64,000 nt of DNA from positions 1,736,001 to 1,800,000 of the forward strand of contig NZ_JAGIOO010000001.1 in NCBI RefSeq assembly GCF_017876755.1, given 5' to 3'. This stretch comes from Crossiella equi. Its GTDB lineage: Bacteria; Actinomycetota; Actinomycetes; Mycobacteriales; Pseudonocardiaceae. The notes below the pieces were generated by a model. The model was given only the letters and a program-made list of their open reading frames with translations. It was not told the DNA's origin and ran no database searches. This document shows positions 1-9,008 of this stretch, piece by piece (position 1 is the stretch's first letter; each line of letters begins with the position of its first letter). A program made the translations under genes and the position numbers.

Positions 1-377
1 AGCTGCACGGTGACCTGGCGGTCCCGGCCCGCGCCGGTGACCCGGGGCGGCGGTGCGGTGGGGCGCAGGTTGCCCAGCCGGGCGAGCTCGGGGACCGCGG
101 CCACCAGCACCCCGCCGGGGCGCAGCAGGCGGCGGATCTGGTCGAGCACGGTGTCGAGGTTGTTCTCGTGCGCGAGCCTGGGCAGCAGGTCGTCGTTGGC
201 GCGCACCGCGTCGACCGGGCCGCGCACCACGCCGTCCAGGATGTCGAGCAGGTCGACGCTGAGGTGTTCGCCCGGGCCCAGCACGGCCGCGGCGACGTCG
301 GCCAGGACGTCCTCCGGCGCGCGTTGCACCGGCACCACCTCCACGGGGGCGACGGGGGCAGGCAACAATCCGGTCAC
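1..377 (-). CDS. Possible SAM-dependent methyltransferase, N-terminal part
   Basis: The gene runs off the left edge, so only about 125 N-terminal codons are visible. The GTG start at 377 gives a protein beginning VTGLLPAPVAPVEVV. The only family-like stretch is QIRRLLRPGGVLVAAVPELA near residues 85-104. It resembles the beta4-beta5 segment of class I methyltransferases, where the catalytic half usually reads LRPGG. The preceding text (VLGPGEHLSVDLLDILDG) could be the end of a Rossmann region, but no glycine-rich motif I is visible. Codon use is typical of neighbouring real genes. The methyltransferase call is an inference from one motif; a hypothetical protein is the fallback. Confidence 0.5.
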   Translation of the reverse strand, partial: MTGLLPAPVAPVEVVPVQRAPEDVLADVAAAVLGPGEHLSVDLLDILDGVVRGPVDAVRANDDLLPRLAHENNLDTVLDQIRRLLRPGGVLVAAVPELARLGNLRPTAPPPRVTGAGRDRQVTVQ

Positions 378-395
378 AGCGCAACCCTAGGGGCA

Positions 396-435
396 GCGTG
401 CCCTGGGCCACACCACGGGGTGGCCCAGGGCACGC
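396..435 (-). terminator. Strong hairpin after protease gene 1
   Basis: A perfect 16-bp inverted repeat (396-411 pairs with 420-435, stem GCGTGCCCTGGGCCAC, 8-base loop) begins 7 bp beyond the stop of the minus-strand protease gene. There is no U tract, as is common for actinobacterial intrinsic terminators. Confidence 0.8.
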
Positions 436-441
436 CGGCCG

Positions 442-3246
442 TCACTCGTACCCGTTGATGTGCAGCGAGACGTTCCGGATCGAGCCGACGTCCGAGCGGA
501 CGTTGTCCACGACCTTCAGCGTCCAGTCACCGTCGGCCGGGGCGCGGGTGGTGGGCGCCAGCGCGGTGACCGGCCGCCAGGTGCCGGTGAACGGCGCCTG
601 GGTCGCGGTGACCCCGCTGAACGGCTGCGCGGCGGTGTCGTCGAAGACGGTCTGGCACAGGTTCGCGCCGGTGCCGCCCTGCCGCTGGAACAGCGTGATG
701 ACCTGCCCGGACGGCGAGGTCAGCGTGCCGACCAGGTCGCCGACGTAGGTGTGGTCGACGCCGACCGTGGTCGAGCCCTCGGTGGCCGAGCACTGGGTGC
801 CGTCCACGGAGAAGGTGACCTTGGACGGCTTGCCCACACCGCTGACCGGGATGGTCACCGAGGCACCGGCGGAGTCGCCGTCCGGGATCGCCACCGGGGC
901 GCCGGAGTAGGCGAAGTGCTTGGCCACGGCCGAGGGCTGGCCGATGGGCAGCGACAGCGCGGTGGTGGTCGGCGACAGCGAGCCCGCGAAGGTCACCCGG
1001 ACCGAGAGCACAACCGGGTCACCGATCGGGTGGGTCGGGGGCACCGTGACCGCGAACTGGTTGAGCCCGGTCTGCCCGGCCTCGATGGTGCCGTAGTTCT
1101 TGGTGCGCGGCGCGATGGTCACGCCCGGGGTGGTGCTGCTCAGCGCGACGCTGACCGACGCGGCGGTGCCGTCGCCGTTGTTGAGCACCGGCAGGAACAG
1201 GTTGGCCGACTCACCCGGTTCGAGGTGGGCGTCGCCGTCGCCCGAGGTGGGCACGACGGTCGGCTGCTGCGCCACGGCACGCGGCTGCGGGCTGGCGCCG
1301 GTGTAGGCCAGGACCTTGTCCGCCAGCACGATGCCCGCCCCGGCACGGTTGTCCACACCCGGCGCGGCGATGTCCACCGCGGTCGAGGTCAGCGCCTGCC
1401 GCACGTCCGCGGCGGGCAGGCCCGGGTTGCCGGACAGGATCAGGCCCGCCAGCGCGGCGGCGTGCGGTGCCGCGGCCGAGGTGCCGTAGAACGGGCTGAA
1501 GCCGGGGGTCTTGGTGACCACGCCGTCGGCGGCGGTCAGGTCCGGCTTCTGCCGCACCTCGCCGTCGGGGCCGGCCACCGGGGTGCCGTCGGCGTTGAAG
1601 AACACGCGGCGCGGGCCGTCGGAGGAGAAGCGCTCCAGCTTCGAGGTGCCGCTGAAGCTGGCCGGGTACGGGCCGGCCGGGTTGGCCGGGTCGCCCGCCT
1701 CGCCACCGGTGAACGCGCGCCCGGCCGGGGCGGCCGCCACGCTGAAGGCGTCCTTGGCCGCGGAGTGGCCGCGGGTCACGCCGGAGGTGGCGAAGCCCTT
1801 GAGCTCACCGGAGTCCTTGAACCGGCCGCGCAGCACCGACAGCGCGAGGTACTTGTCCTCACCGCGGTACTTCACCACCGCGATGCGCTGGCCGCCCGCG
1901 GCGGTGTCCAGGCGCTCGTACGGGTCCTGCAGGCCGTCCTGCACACCCTGGCTGAAGCGCACCACGTTGCCCGCGGCGTCCAGCAGGTACAGGTCGTAGT
2001 CGTTGGTGGAGCGCTGCAGCGGGTCCGCCCAGAACAGCGTCACCGGCTTGGCACCGGACCCGGCCGAGGTCGGGTTGATGATCTGCGTGCCCGGGCCCGG
2101 GTCGAAGTCGTGCGCGGTGCCCTGGAAGCGGCCGACACCCTTGTTGGAGTCGGTGAACCTGCCCTCCCAGTGCCCGGAGGTGCCGTCGGCGAGGTTGCCC
2201 TCGTTGCCCGCGGAGGAGAAGAACAGCGCGCCGTCGGCGGTGACGTCGTTGACCGCCTTCGCGATGATCCCGTCCTGGAACGGCGACTCGTTGAAGTACA
2301 GGACGTCGTCGACGATCACATCGCACTTGAGCTGGAACCGCAGCGCCCGGATGTTGTCGGCGAAGCTGGCGTCCCCGTTGAACGCGGTGGCGAAGCCGAG
2401 CGTGGCGCCGGGGGCGACGTCGTGCAGGATCTCCAGCATCGCGGTGCCCTCGTCACCGTCGCCCTCCTGGCCGGGCAGGACGTCCACGGCGGGCAGCTCG
2501 CCCTGCTGGCGCAGCGAGGCGAGGGAGTCCACGCCGTCGGAGAGCGCGCACAGCTTCACGCCGACGCCGGTGACCTTGAAGTCGCGGCGGGCGCTGTCCG
2601 CGTTGTGCACGCGGTCGCCCTCGGAGGTGGTGGCCTGGATCCCGGCACGCTGACGTTTGGCGTCGGCCGCGGCCTTGACCTGCTCGGCCAGGCGCTTGGC
2701 CTTCTGCTCCTTGGTCTCGGTGCTCTTGGGCGCACCGGCGCGGGCGGTGAACGCCTCGCTGGCCGGTTCCACCTGGCGCACGTCCGCGCGGGCGGCGAGC
2801 TTGGCCACGGAGCTCAGCGGCAGCTCGGCGCGCACGGTGCCGGTGCCCGGGGAGACGTGCCGGGTCAGGCCGCCCAGGCGCTTGAGGTCGGCGAGCAGGT
2901 CGTCGGAGACGCCCGTGGCCCGGATCTCCACCAGCACGGTGCCGTTGGGCGCCACCGCGAGCCCGGTGGACAGCTCCGGGGTCTGGCCCAGCAGCGCGGG
3001 GTCCTGGCGGAGCCGCTGCTCCACCACCAGCCTGCTGTCCACTTTGGACTCGGCCTTGCTCTGGGTCGCCTTGACGCGTTGCAGGGCGTTGATCTGGCGC
3101 GCCGTGCGCTCGGACAGGCCCCCGTTGTCAGCAGCTGACCCGGGCGCCGCCACGGCGGGTGTCACGGCGCCCAAAGCCGCTGTCAGACAGGTTGCCCCGG
3201 CCACCGCCAGGGTGGCGAGACGGGACGGACGTAACCGTGTTCGCAC
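442..3246 (-). CDS. Secreted S8/S53-like serine protease with P-domain (copy 1)
   Basis: 934-aa exported subtilisin-fold protease. The GTG start at 3246 follows GGAGGG and opens directly into a signal peptide (VRTRLRPSRLATLAVAGA...TPAVAA). An upstream in-frame start at 3348 would put 34 non-signal residues before it. The catalytic domain spans roughly residues 220-650. It has Asp237 in ALSDGVD, the oxyanion Asn348 in SSAGNEG and the nucleophile Ser590 in YGTSAAAPH. The usual HGTH histidine is absent: the aligned motif is DEGTAML with Glu266, followed by HDVAPGA. Glu at that position is the hallmark of the sedolisin (S53) triad. The C-terminus (about residues 770-934) is a proprotein-convertase P-domain (GDLVGTLTSPSG, DGDWTLKVVDN). 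A paralogue lies at 4461-7136 and shares a 252-bp identical DNA block with it. Substrate unknown. Confidence 0.9.
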   Translation of the reverse strand: MRTRLRPSRLATLAVAGATCLTAALGAVTPAVAAPGSAADNGGLSERTARQINALQRVKATQSKAESKVDSRLVVEQRLRQDPALLGQTPELSTGLAVAPNGTVLVEIRATGVSDDLLADLKRLGGLTRHVSPGTGTVRAELPLSSVAKLAARADVRQVEPASEAFTARAGAPKSTETKEQKAKRLAEQVKAAADAKRQRAGIQATTSEGDRVHNADSARRDFKVTGVGVKLCALSDGVDSLASLRQQGELPAVDVLPGQEGDGDEGTAMLEILHDVAPGATLGFATAFNGDASFADNIRALRFQLKCDVIVDDVLYFNESPFQDGIIAKAVNDVTADGALFFSSAGNEGNLADGTSGHWEGRFTDSNKGVGRFQGTAHDFDPGPGTQIINPTSAGSGAKPVTLFWADPLQRSTNDYDLYLLDAAGNVVRFSQGVQDGLQDPYERLDTAAGGQRIAVVKYRGEDKYLALSVLRGRFKDSGELKGFATSGVTRGHSAAKDAFSVAAAPAGRAFTGGEAGDPANPAGPYPASFSGTSKLERFSSDGPRRVFFNADGTPVAGPDGEVRQKPDLTAADGVVTKTPGFSPFYGTSAAAPHAAALAGLILSGNPGLPAADVRQALTSTAVDIAAPGVDNRAGAGIVLADKVLAYTGASPQPRAVAQQPTVVPTSGDGDAHLEPGESANLFLPVLNNGDGTAASVSVALSSTTPGVTIAPRTKNYGTIEAGQTGLNQFAVTVPPTHPIGDPVVLSVRVTFAGSLSPTTTALSLPIGQPSAVAKHFAYSGAPVAIPDGDSAGASVTIPVSGVGKPSKVTFSVDGTQCSATEGSTTVGVDHTYVGDLVGTLTSPSGQVITLFQRQGGTGANLCQTVFDDTAAQPFSGVTATQAPFTGTWRPVTALAPTTRAPADGDWTLKVVDNVRSDVGSIRNVSLHINGYE
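2146..2397. repeat. 252-bp block identical to 6174-6425
   Basis: Base-by-base comparison finds no difference between 2146-2397 and 6174-6425 (offset 4028). The block encodes the segment from the catalytic-domain helix through AGNEG to the FTDS strand in both protease genes. Identity extends over synonymous sites, whereas the flanking coding sequence differs at many positions. This suggests recent gene conversion. Confidence 0.92.
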
Positions 3247-3493
3247 GGGCCCTCCACCGTGTTGTGCGAGCCCCGACTCTCGCGATGTGATCACCGGGAT
3301 CCCCGGCTGAGCGGTAACCGTACGGTCGACAGATAACCAGGTCAGCACCCATTAGAGGGATGTCTTGCAGCGTGAGATAGGAACCTTGACAAACACGCTC
3401 AGCAACAATTGTCTTGTGGGCAAACCGCAATCGTTGTTGTCAACGCGCGAAGTTCCATCCAACGGAGGAAGGCACTGCTGCTAGCGTCGGAAC

Positions 3494-4456
3494 ATGAGCG
3501 ACGAGGTGCCGATCATCGATCTCACCCCCTGGTTCCACGGTGGCCCGAAGGCGCGACGCGCGGTAGCCGCCCAGCTCGACGAAGCCTTGCGGCGATCAGG
3601 CTTCCTGCTCATCACCGGCCACGGCGTACCGGACGAACTGCGCGATTCCGTCCGGGCGGCGGCCAGGCGCTTCTTCGCCCAGCCGCCGGAGGTCAAGCGC
3701 CGCTACGCCGTCCGGGTCGGCGGGCACGGCTGGCTGCCGCCGGGCGCGGAGGCCAACGCCCACGCCGAGGGCAAGGCCTCCCCACCGGACCTCAAGGAGA
3801 GCTACTCGGTGGGCGCCGACCAGCCGACCGGGAACGCCGAGCTGGACCGGGAGTGGTTCGCGCCCAACGTCTGGCCCACCGAGGTGCCGCAGCTGCGGGA
3901 GCTGGCGGAGGCCTACCTCGGCCACATGCGGCGGCTGGCCGACGAGCTGCTGGTGCTGTGCGCGGTGGCGCTGGACCTGGCCCCGGACTTCTTCTCGGGC
4001 AAGGCCCGGCACCCCTCGTACACGATGAACATCAACTGGTACCCGCCACTGTCCACTGTGGGCACTCCGGCGCCGGGCCAGTTCCGCATCGGCGCGCACA
4101 CCGACTTCGGCACGGTCACCGTCCTGGACCGCCAGCAGGGCGTGGGCGGCCTCCAGGTGCACACCCTGGCCGGCGAGTGGGTGGACGCGCCGTTCGACCC
4201 GGCCGCGTTCACGGTGAACATCGGCGACCTCCTCGCCCGGTGGACGGGCGACCGGTGGCGCTCCACCCGGCACCGGGTGCTGCCACCGGACGCCTCGGCC
4301 CCGGACGAGGAGCTCATCTCGCTCATCTACTTCTACGAGACCGACCCGGACGCGCGCATCGCGAGCCTGGGCCCGCCCATCGGGAGGACGTCCTACCCGG
4401 AGGTCCGCGCGGCGGACTACCTCCGGGAGAAGCTGGACGCCATCACGGTGGACTAG
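3494..4456 (+). CDS. Isopenicillin-N-synthase-family Fe(II) dioxygenase
   Basis: 320-aa soluble enzyme with the DIOX_N start (PIIDLTPWFHG, FLLITGHGVP) and the double-stranded beta-helix core. The iron facial triad is visible as His202-x-Asp204 (GAHTDFG) and His260 (STRHRV). The second signature of the family is an RxS that binds the 2-oxoglutarate or substrate carboxylate. Here it reads Leu274-Ile-Ser276 (ELISLIYF), so the arginine appears to be missing. Length is normal for the family. It lies between the two proteases, convergent with copy 2 (stop at 4456 against stop at 4461). The ATG at 3494 starts the conserved fold directly. Members act in secondary metabolism, hormone oxidation and amino-acid hydroxylation; no substrate can be assigned here. 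Confidence 0.85.
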   Translation: MSDEVPIIDLTPWFHGGPKARRAVAAQLDEALRRSGFLLITGHGVPDELRDSVRAAARRFFAQPPEVKRRYAVRVGGHGWLPPGAEANAHAEGKASPPDLKESYSVGADQPTGNAELDREWFAPNVWPTEVPQLRELAEAYLGHMRRLADELLVLCAVALDLAPDFFSGKARHPSYTMNINWYPPLSTVGTPAPGQFRIGAHTDFGTVTVLDRQQGVGGLQVHTLAGEWVDAPFDPAAFTVNIGDLLARWTGDRWRSTRHRVLPPDASAPDEELISLIYFYETDPDARIASLGPPIGRTSYPEVRAADYLREKLDAITVD

Positions 4457-4460
4457 CGGG

Positions 4461-7136
4461 TCAGCTGGGCGGGGCCACGTACCCGGCCGCCTCCAGCGAC
4501 ACCGCGCGCAGCGTGCCCGAGTCGGTGGGCACCACGTCGGCCACGGTGAAGGTCCAGGTGCCGTCCACCGGCTCGAACCCGAGCGGCGCCAGCTGCGCCT
4601 CGGGCCGCCAGCGGCCGGTGAACGGCGCCTCGGACCAGGTGGCCGCCGAGAACGGGCGGCGCATCTCATCGTCGAAGACCACCTGGCACATGTTGCGGCC
4701 CGAGCCGCCGCCGCGCGCGAACACCGGGACGCTGGTCCCGGCGGGTGAGGTCAGCGTGCCGACCAGGTCGCCGACGAAGGTGTGCTGGATGCCGACCCCG
4801 GGGGCGCCGGGCTCCACGCTGCACGCGGTGCCGTCCACGGAGAACCGCAGCACCGAGGCCCGCCCGATCCCGCTGACCTGGATCGGCACACTCACCCCGG
4901 CGGGGGTCGCGTCCGGGATCGGCACCGGCGGCCCGGTGTAGGTGAAGCGCCTGCTCTCCTTGGCGGGCTCACCGATCCGGAGCAGGAACTCCCCGCTCAC
5001 CGGCGCCAGCCGGCCGGCGAAGTAGACGGTCACGGTCAGCCGCACCGGACTGCCGACCGGGTACTCCTTCGGCACCTCCACCTGCGCCTCGGCCGTGGCC
5101 GTCTCCCCGGTGGCGACCGGCGGGTAGGCCAGGTCGGTGCGGGTGAGCAGGATGCCGGGGGTCGGGGTGGTCACCATGGCGCGGACCTCGCGGGCGGTGC
5201 CGTCACCCTCGTTGTGCACCGGGATCTGGAGGGTGGCCCGCTCCCCCGGTTCCAGGAACTCGTCGCCGTCCCCGGTGATCGGCCAGGCCTTCGGCTGGCG
5301 CGGCCGGACCAGCGGCTGCGGGGTGGCACCGGTGTCGGTGAGCAACCGGTCCGCCCGCACCAGGCCCAGACCGGCACGCGGGTCCGGACCGGGTTCGGCC
5401 AGGTCGAGCGAGCTGTGGGCGAAGGCCTGCCGCAGTCGCGCGGGGGTCATGCCCGGGTTGCCGGACAGCACCAGCGCGGCGATCGCCGCGGCGTGCGGCG
5501 CGGAGGCCGAGGTGCCGAAGAACGGGCTGAACCCGGGGGTGCTGGTGCGCACACCGTCGGCCGCGGTCAGGTCCGGCTTGGCCCGCAGCTGCTCGGCGGG
5601 CCTGCCGTCGGGGGTGAAGAACACGCGGCGCGGGCCGTCGGAGGAGAAGCGCTCCAGCTTGGCGGTCGCGGTGAACGGGTCGGGGTACGGACCGCCGGGG
5701 TTGGGCGGGTCGCCCTGCTCCAGCACCCCGGTCCAGGCCGGACCGGCCGGGGCCGCGGCCACGCTGTAGGCGTCCTTGGCCGCCGAGTGGCCCCGGGTCA
5801 CGCCCCGGGTGGCGAAGGCCTTGAGGCCGCCGTGGTCGGTGTAGCGGCCGCGCAGCACCGAGACGCCGAGGTAGCGGTCCGCGCCCCGGTACTTCACCAC
5901 CGCGATGCGCGAACCGCTGGCGCTGTAGCTGACGTCGGTGCGCTCGTACGGGTCCTGGGTGCCGTCCTGGACGTTCTGGCTGAAGCCCAGGACGTCGCCG
6001 GTACCGCTGAAGACGTACAGGTCGTAGTCGTTGTCCGAGCGCCCGAGCGGGTCGGCCCAGAACAGCGTCGCCGGGCGGGCGGCCGAACCGGGTGAGAGCG
6101 GGTTGAGCACCTGGGTGCCCGGCCCGGGGTCGAAGTCGTGCGCGGCGCCCTGGAAGCGGCCGACCGTGCGGCCGGAGTCGGTGAACCTGCCCTCCCAGTG
6201 CCCGGAGGTGCCGTCGGCGAGGTTGCCCTCGTTGCCCGCGGAGGAGAAGAACAGCGCGCCGTCGGCGGTGACGTCGTTGACCGCCTTCGCGATGATCCCG
6301 TCCTGGAACGGCGACTCGTTGAAGTACAGGACGTCGTCGACGATCACATCGCACTTGAGCTGGAACCGCAGCGCCCGGATGTTGTCGGCGAAGCTGGCGT
6401 CCCCGTTGAACGCGGTGGCGAAGCCCAGCCGGGCCTTGGGCGCGATGTCGTGCAGGATCTCCAGCATCGCGGTGCCCTCGTCACCACCGCCCTCCTGGCC
6501 GGGCAGCACGTCCACGGCGGGCAGCTCGCCCGCGGCCTGCAGCGCGGACAGGGAGCCGATGCCGTCGGAGAGCGCGCACAGCTTCACCCCGACCCCGCTG
6601 ACGCGGAAGCGTTCCCGCGCGCTGTCCACGGCGTGGGTGCGCACGCCCTCCGAGGTCACCGGCTCGGCGGAGCGGGCGGTCCAGGCGTCGGCGGCGGGTT
6701 CGACCCGGCGCACCTCGGGCCGGGCGGCCAGTGCGGCGACGTCCTCGCGACGCACCTCGGCACGCACCGTGCCGTGCGCGGACGAGCTGTACCGCAGGCC
6801 CCGGCCGAGCGCGGCGAGCAGACCTGGGTCCACAGTGGACACCCGCAGGTCCACCAGGACCTTGCCCGGGGCGCTCTCGGTGATGCCGGTGCGCAGTGCG
6901 GGCAGGGCCGAGGCCAGCGCCCGGTCGGCACGCAACCGGTTGTCCACCAGCAGCCTGCTGTCGATCTTGCGTTCGGTCGGGCTGAGGCCGCGCTTGATCG
7001 CGACGAGCGCGTCGACCTGTTCCTGGCCGCGCTCGCGCGCGGTGGCCGGGGGCGCGAGCGCGGCCCCCAGCAGAATGACGACCATCAAGGGGGGCAAGGT
7101 TTTCCGGGCATGACGAACTAAGCCTGACACAGGCAT
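4461..7136 (-). CDS. Secreted S8/S53-like serine protease with P-domain (copy 2)
   Basis: 891-aa paralogue of the protease at 442-3246. The ATG at 7136 opens a signal peptide (MPVSGLVRHARKTLPPL...PPATA) and has a GGGAG-like site about 9 bases upstream; the longer in-frame reading adds 36 unlikely residues. The residues match copy 1: Asp191 (ALSDGIG), Glu220 in DEGTAML where subtilisins have His, Asn302 (AGNEG), Ser543 (GTSASAPH), then a C-terminal P-domain. Outside the shared 252-bp block the proteins have clearly diverged, especially the N-terminal propeptide. The propeptide keeps KIDSRLLVDNRL, matching KVDSRLVVEQRL in copy 1. The two copies are separated by one gene read in the opposite direction, so this is an old duplication rather than a simple tandem. 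Confidence 0.9.
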   Translation of the reverse strand: MPVSGLVRHARKTLPPLMVVILLGAALAPPATARERGQEQVDALVAIKRGLSPTERKIDSRLLVDNRLRADRALASALPALRTGITESAPGKVLVDLRVSTVDPGLLAALGRGLRYSSSAHGTVRAEVRREDVAALAARPEVRRVEPAADAWTARSAEPVTSEGVRTHAVDSARERFRVSGVGVKLCALSDGIGSLSALQAAGELPAVDVLPGQEGGGDEGTAMLEILHDIAPKARLGFATAFNGDASFADNIRALRFQLKCDVIVDDVLYFNESPFQDGIIAKAVNDVTADGALFFSSAGNEGNLADGTSGHWEGRFTDSGRTVGRFQGAAHDFDPGPGTQVLNPLSPGSAARPATLFWADPLGRSDNDYDLYVFSGTGDVLGFSQNVQDGTQDPYERTDVSYSASGSRIAVVKYRGADRYLGVSVLRGRYTDHGGLKAFATRGVTRGHSAAKDAYSVAAAPAGPAWTGVLEQGDPPNPGGPYPDPFTATAKLERFSSDGPRRVFFTPDGRPAEQLRAKPDLTAADGVRTSTPGFSPFFGTSASAPHAAAIAALVLSGNPGMTPARLRQAFAHSSLDLAEPGPDPRAGLGLVRADRLLTDTGATPQPLVRPRQPKAWPITGDGDEFLEPGERATLQIPVHNEGDGTAREVRAMVTTPTPGILLTRTDLAYPPVATGETATAEAQVEVPKEYPVGSPVRLTVTVYFAGRLAPVSGEFLLRIGEPAKESRRFTYTGPPVPIPDATPAGVSVPIQVSGIGRASVLRFSVDGTACSVEPGAPGVGIQHTFVGDLVGTLTSPAGTSVPVFARGGGSGRNMCQVVFDDEMRRPFSAATWSEAPFTGRWRPEAQLAPLGFEPVDGTWTFTVADVVPTDSGTLRAVSLEAAGYVAPPS
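6174..6425. repeat. 252-bp block identical to 2146-2397
   Basis: Second member of the identical pair inside the two protease genes; see the entry at 2146-2397. Identity stops abruptly at both ends, at a third-position/gap difference on one side and a codon difference on the other, as expected for a conversion tract. Confidence 0.92.
6828..6840. repeat. GTCCACWGTGGAC palindrome, coding example
   Basis: One of at least seven copies of the palindrome TCCAC(A/T)GTGGA in the window (others at 45632, 48550, 50929, 53203, 58999 and 63435). Here it encodes Ser-Thr-Val-Asp using the rare Thr codon ACT. Confidence 0.7.
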
Positions 7137-7313
7137 GAGGCGATACTCCCGGTTCGGCGGCGACGGGCACGCCCAAGGTAGGCCGCCGGATCCGGGCGCA
7201 CAGCGACCGCCTGAGTGACCCGGGCGCGGCAGGCGTCCCAACACGTTGCCCTGAAACGGGTACGTGCGCTGACCGCCGGAACGAACGCAGCCCCGGCGGT
7301 CCCCCGAACAGAC

Positions 7314-8888
7314 CTACAGCACGAAGGCGTCCGTCCACAGCTGGCCGGTGCGCCCGGACAGCGCCTCCAGCATGGCCACCGCCTGCGAGTCGGTCAGCGA
7401 GGCCACGAAGTCCACCACCGCCCGCCCGCGCGCCAGCCGCCGGATCGAGTCCCGGCCCTCGGGCAGCTCGCCGGTGGCCCCGGCCAGCACCGAGCGCCGC
7501 TCGCGGGCCAGCACCGTGTACTCCTCGTGCGCCAGCTCGACCAGGTCGTTGAGGCGCCGGGGCAGGCGGGAGCGCTCGTAGCGGTCGCTGAGCCACTGGT
7601 CCAGGGCCTCGACCAGGGAGGTGAGCAGGCGGGCCTGGCCGCGCTGGTGCAGCGCCAGGTCCGGGCGGCCCAGCACGAAGCGGTGGTGCACGAACTTGAG
7701 CACCTGCACCTCGTGCCACTGGTCCACGCCCAGCGCCACGTGCGCGGTGCGCACCGTGGGCTCGGCCAGCATGGTCACGCCCTCCACCAGGCGCGCGGTC
7801 CAGCGGGCGGAGAAGCCGGCGACCAGCTGCTCGGCCTCGACCGAGCCGTCGAACGGGGTGGACAGCAGGCCGTCGACCAGGTCGCGGCGCACCCGGACCA
7901 CGGCCGCGGCGAAGGCCTCGTCGTCGACCACCCAGGAGTCCTTGAGGTGCAGGCGGCGGCGCAGCTGCTCCAGCGACCGGCCCGGGCGGCGGGCCTGGGC
8001 GGACAGCTCGGCGCGGCTCAGCGCGGCCAGCTCGACGTGCTCGCGCTGCCAGACGTCCAGCTCGGCGGCCACCGTGGCGTGCTGCAGGACGCCGACCCGG
8101 TGGAAGTCCTCCAGGTCGTGGATGGCGTAGGCGATGTCGTCGGCGGTGTCCATCACCGAGGCCTCGACCGTCTGCTGCCAGTCCGGGATGCGGCCCTGGA
8201 AGGGCAGCCGGGCCTGGAGCATGTCGTCGATCTCGCTCACGTAGACCGAGAACTTCGCCGAGCCGGTGCCCGGCGCGTCGCCCGGCTCGCCCGCGCCCCG
8301 GGGCGGCTGGGCCATGGTGCGCGGGTGCGGCTGCGGGTGGGACAGGCGGGTCCACGGGTACTTCAGCATCGCCGCCCGCACCGCCACGGTCAGGTCCAGG
8401 CCGACCGCGGCCGGGCCGCGCACATCGGTGGTGGTGACGATGCGGAAGGACTGCGCGTTGCCCTCGAACCCGTCCGGCAGGCCCAGGCGGTGCCGGGCGA
8501 GGCGGTCCAGCACCTGCTCGCCGAGGTGCCCGAACGGCGGGTGGCCCAGGTCGTGGGCCAGCGCGGCGGCCTCCACCGCGTCCGGGTCGCAGCCGCCGAG
8601 CTTGTCGATCAGGTCGGCCTGGAACGGGTCGCGGCGCAGCCGTTCGGCGATGGCCCGCGCGACCTGGGCGACCTTGAGGCTGTGGGTGAGCCGGTTGTGC
8701 ACCAGCAGGCCCGAACCGGACGGGCTGATGACCTGGGTGACACCGCCGAGCCGGGCGAAGAACGGGGAGGCGGCGACCCGGTCGCGGTCGACCCGGAAGG
8801 GGCTGGCGGCGAGGTCGAACGGGACGGCGGTGCCCCGCTCGGTCCCGGAGCGGCGCAGGGCCCTGGCGTCGGTGGTGTCATCGTGCAT
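7314..8888 (-). CDS. dgt: dGTP triphosphohydrolase-like HD hydrolase
   Basis: 524-aa cytoplasmic HD-domain protein of the dGTPase family, which hydrolyses dNTPs to nucleoside and triphosphate. Motifs are LVHNRLTHSLKVAQVARAIA (first metal His), AALAHDLGHPPFGHLGE near residue 110 (HD pair) and DTADDIAYAIHDLED (distal Asp), in the family order. Length suits the type-2 bacterial dGTPases. The ATG at 8888 was chosen because upstream in-frame codons look non-coding and the gene diverges from the SDR at 9009. The C-terminal 150 residues are helical and less conserved. I am confident of the family; nucleotide preference is not predictable. Confidence 0.88.
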   Translation of the reverse strand: MHDDTTDARALRRSGTERGTAVPFDLAASPFRVDRDRVAASPFFARLGGVTQVISPSGSGLLVHNRLTHSLKVAQVARAIAERLRRDPFQADLIDKLGGCDPDAVEAAALAHDLGHPPFGHLGEQVLDRLARHRLGLPDGFEGNAQSFRIVTTTDVRGPAAVGLDLTVAVRAAMLKYPWTRLSHPQPHPRTMAQPPRGAGEPGDAPGTGSAKFSVYVSEIDDMLQARLPFQGRIPDWQQTVEASVMDTADDIAYAIHDLEDFHRVGVLQHATVAAELDVWQREHVELAALSRAELSAQARRPGRSLEQLRRRLHLKDSWVVDDEAFAAAVVRVRRDLVDGLLSTPFDGSVEAEQLVAGFSARWTARLVEGVTMLAEPTVRTAHVALGVDQWHEVQVLKFVHHRFVLGRPDLALHQRGQARLLTSLVEALDQWLSDRYERSRLPRRLNDLVELAHEEYTVLARERRSVLAGATGELPEGRDSIRRLARGRAVVDFVASLTDSQAVAMLEALSGRTGQLWTDAFVL

Positions 8889-9008
8889 ACGTGGACGGTA
8901 GACGCTCGGTGTCCGGCACGCTGCGCCGTAGGTGCGCGCGTTGGGCCCACCGGGTCGAACAGCCTTGCAGACCTGGTGTTCCGTGACCTCCTCACCGATT
9001 CTTGATCT

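Noticed and set aside
3387-3420. TTGACA-like promoter between protease 1 and the dioxygenase
   Set aside because: A -35-like hexamer is present but no TANNNT at suitable spacing follows, so I did not annotate a promoter.
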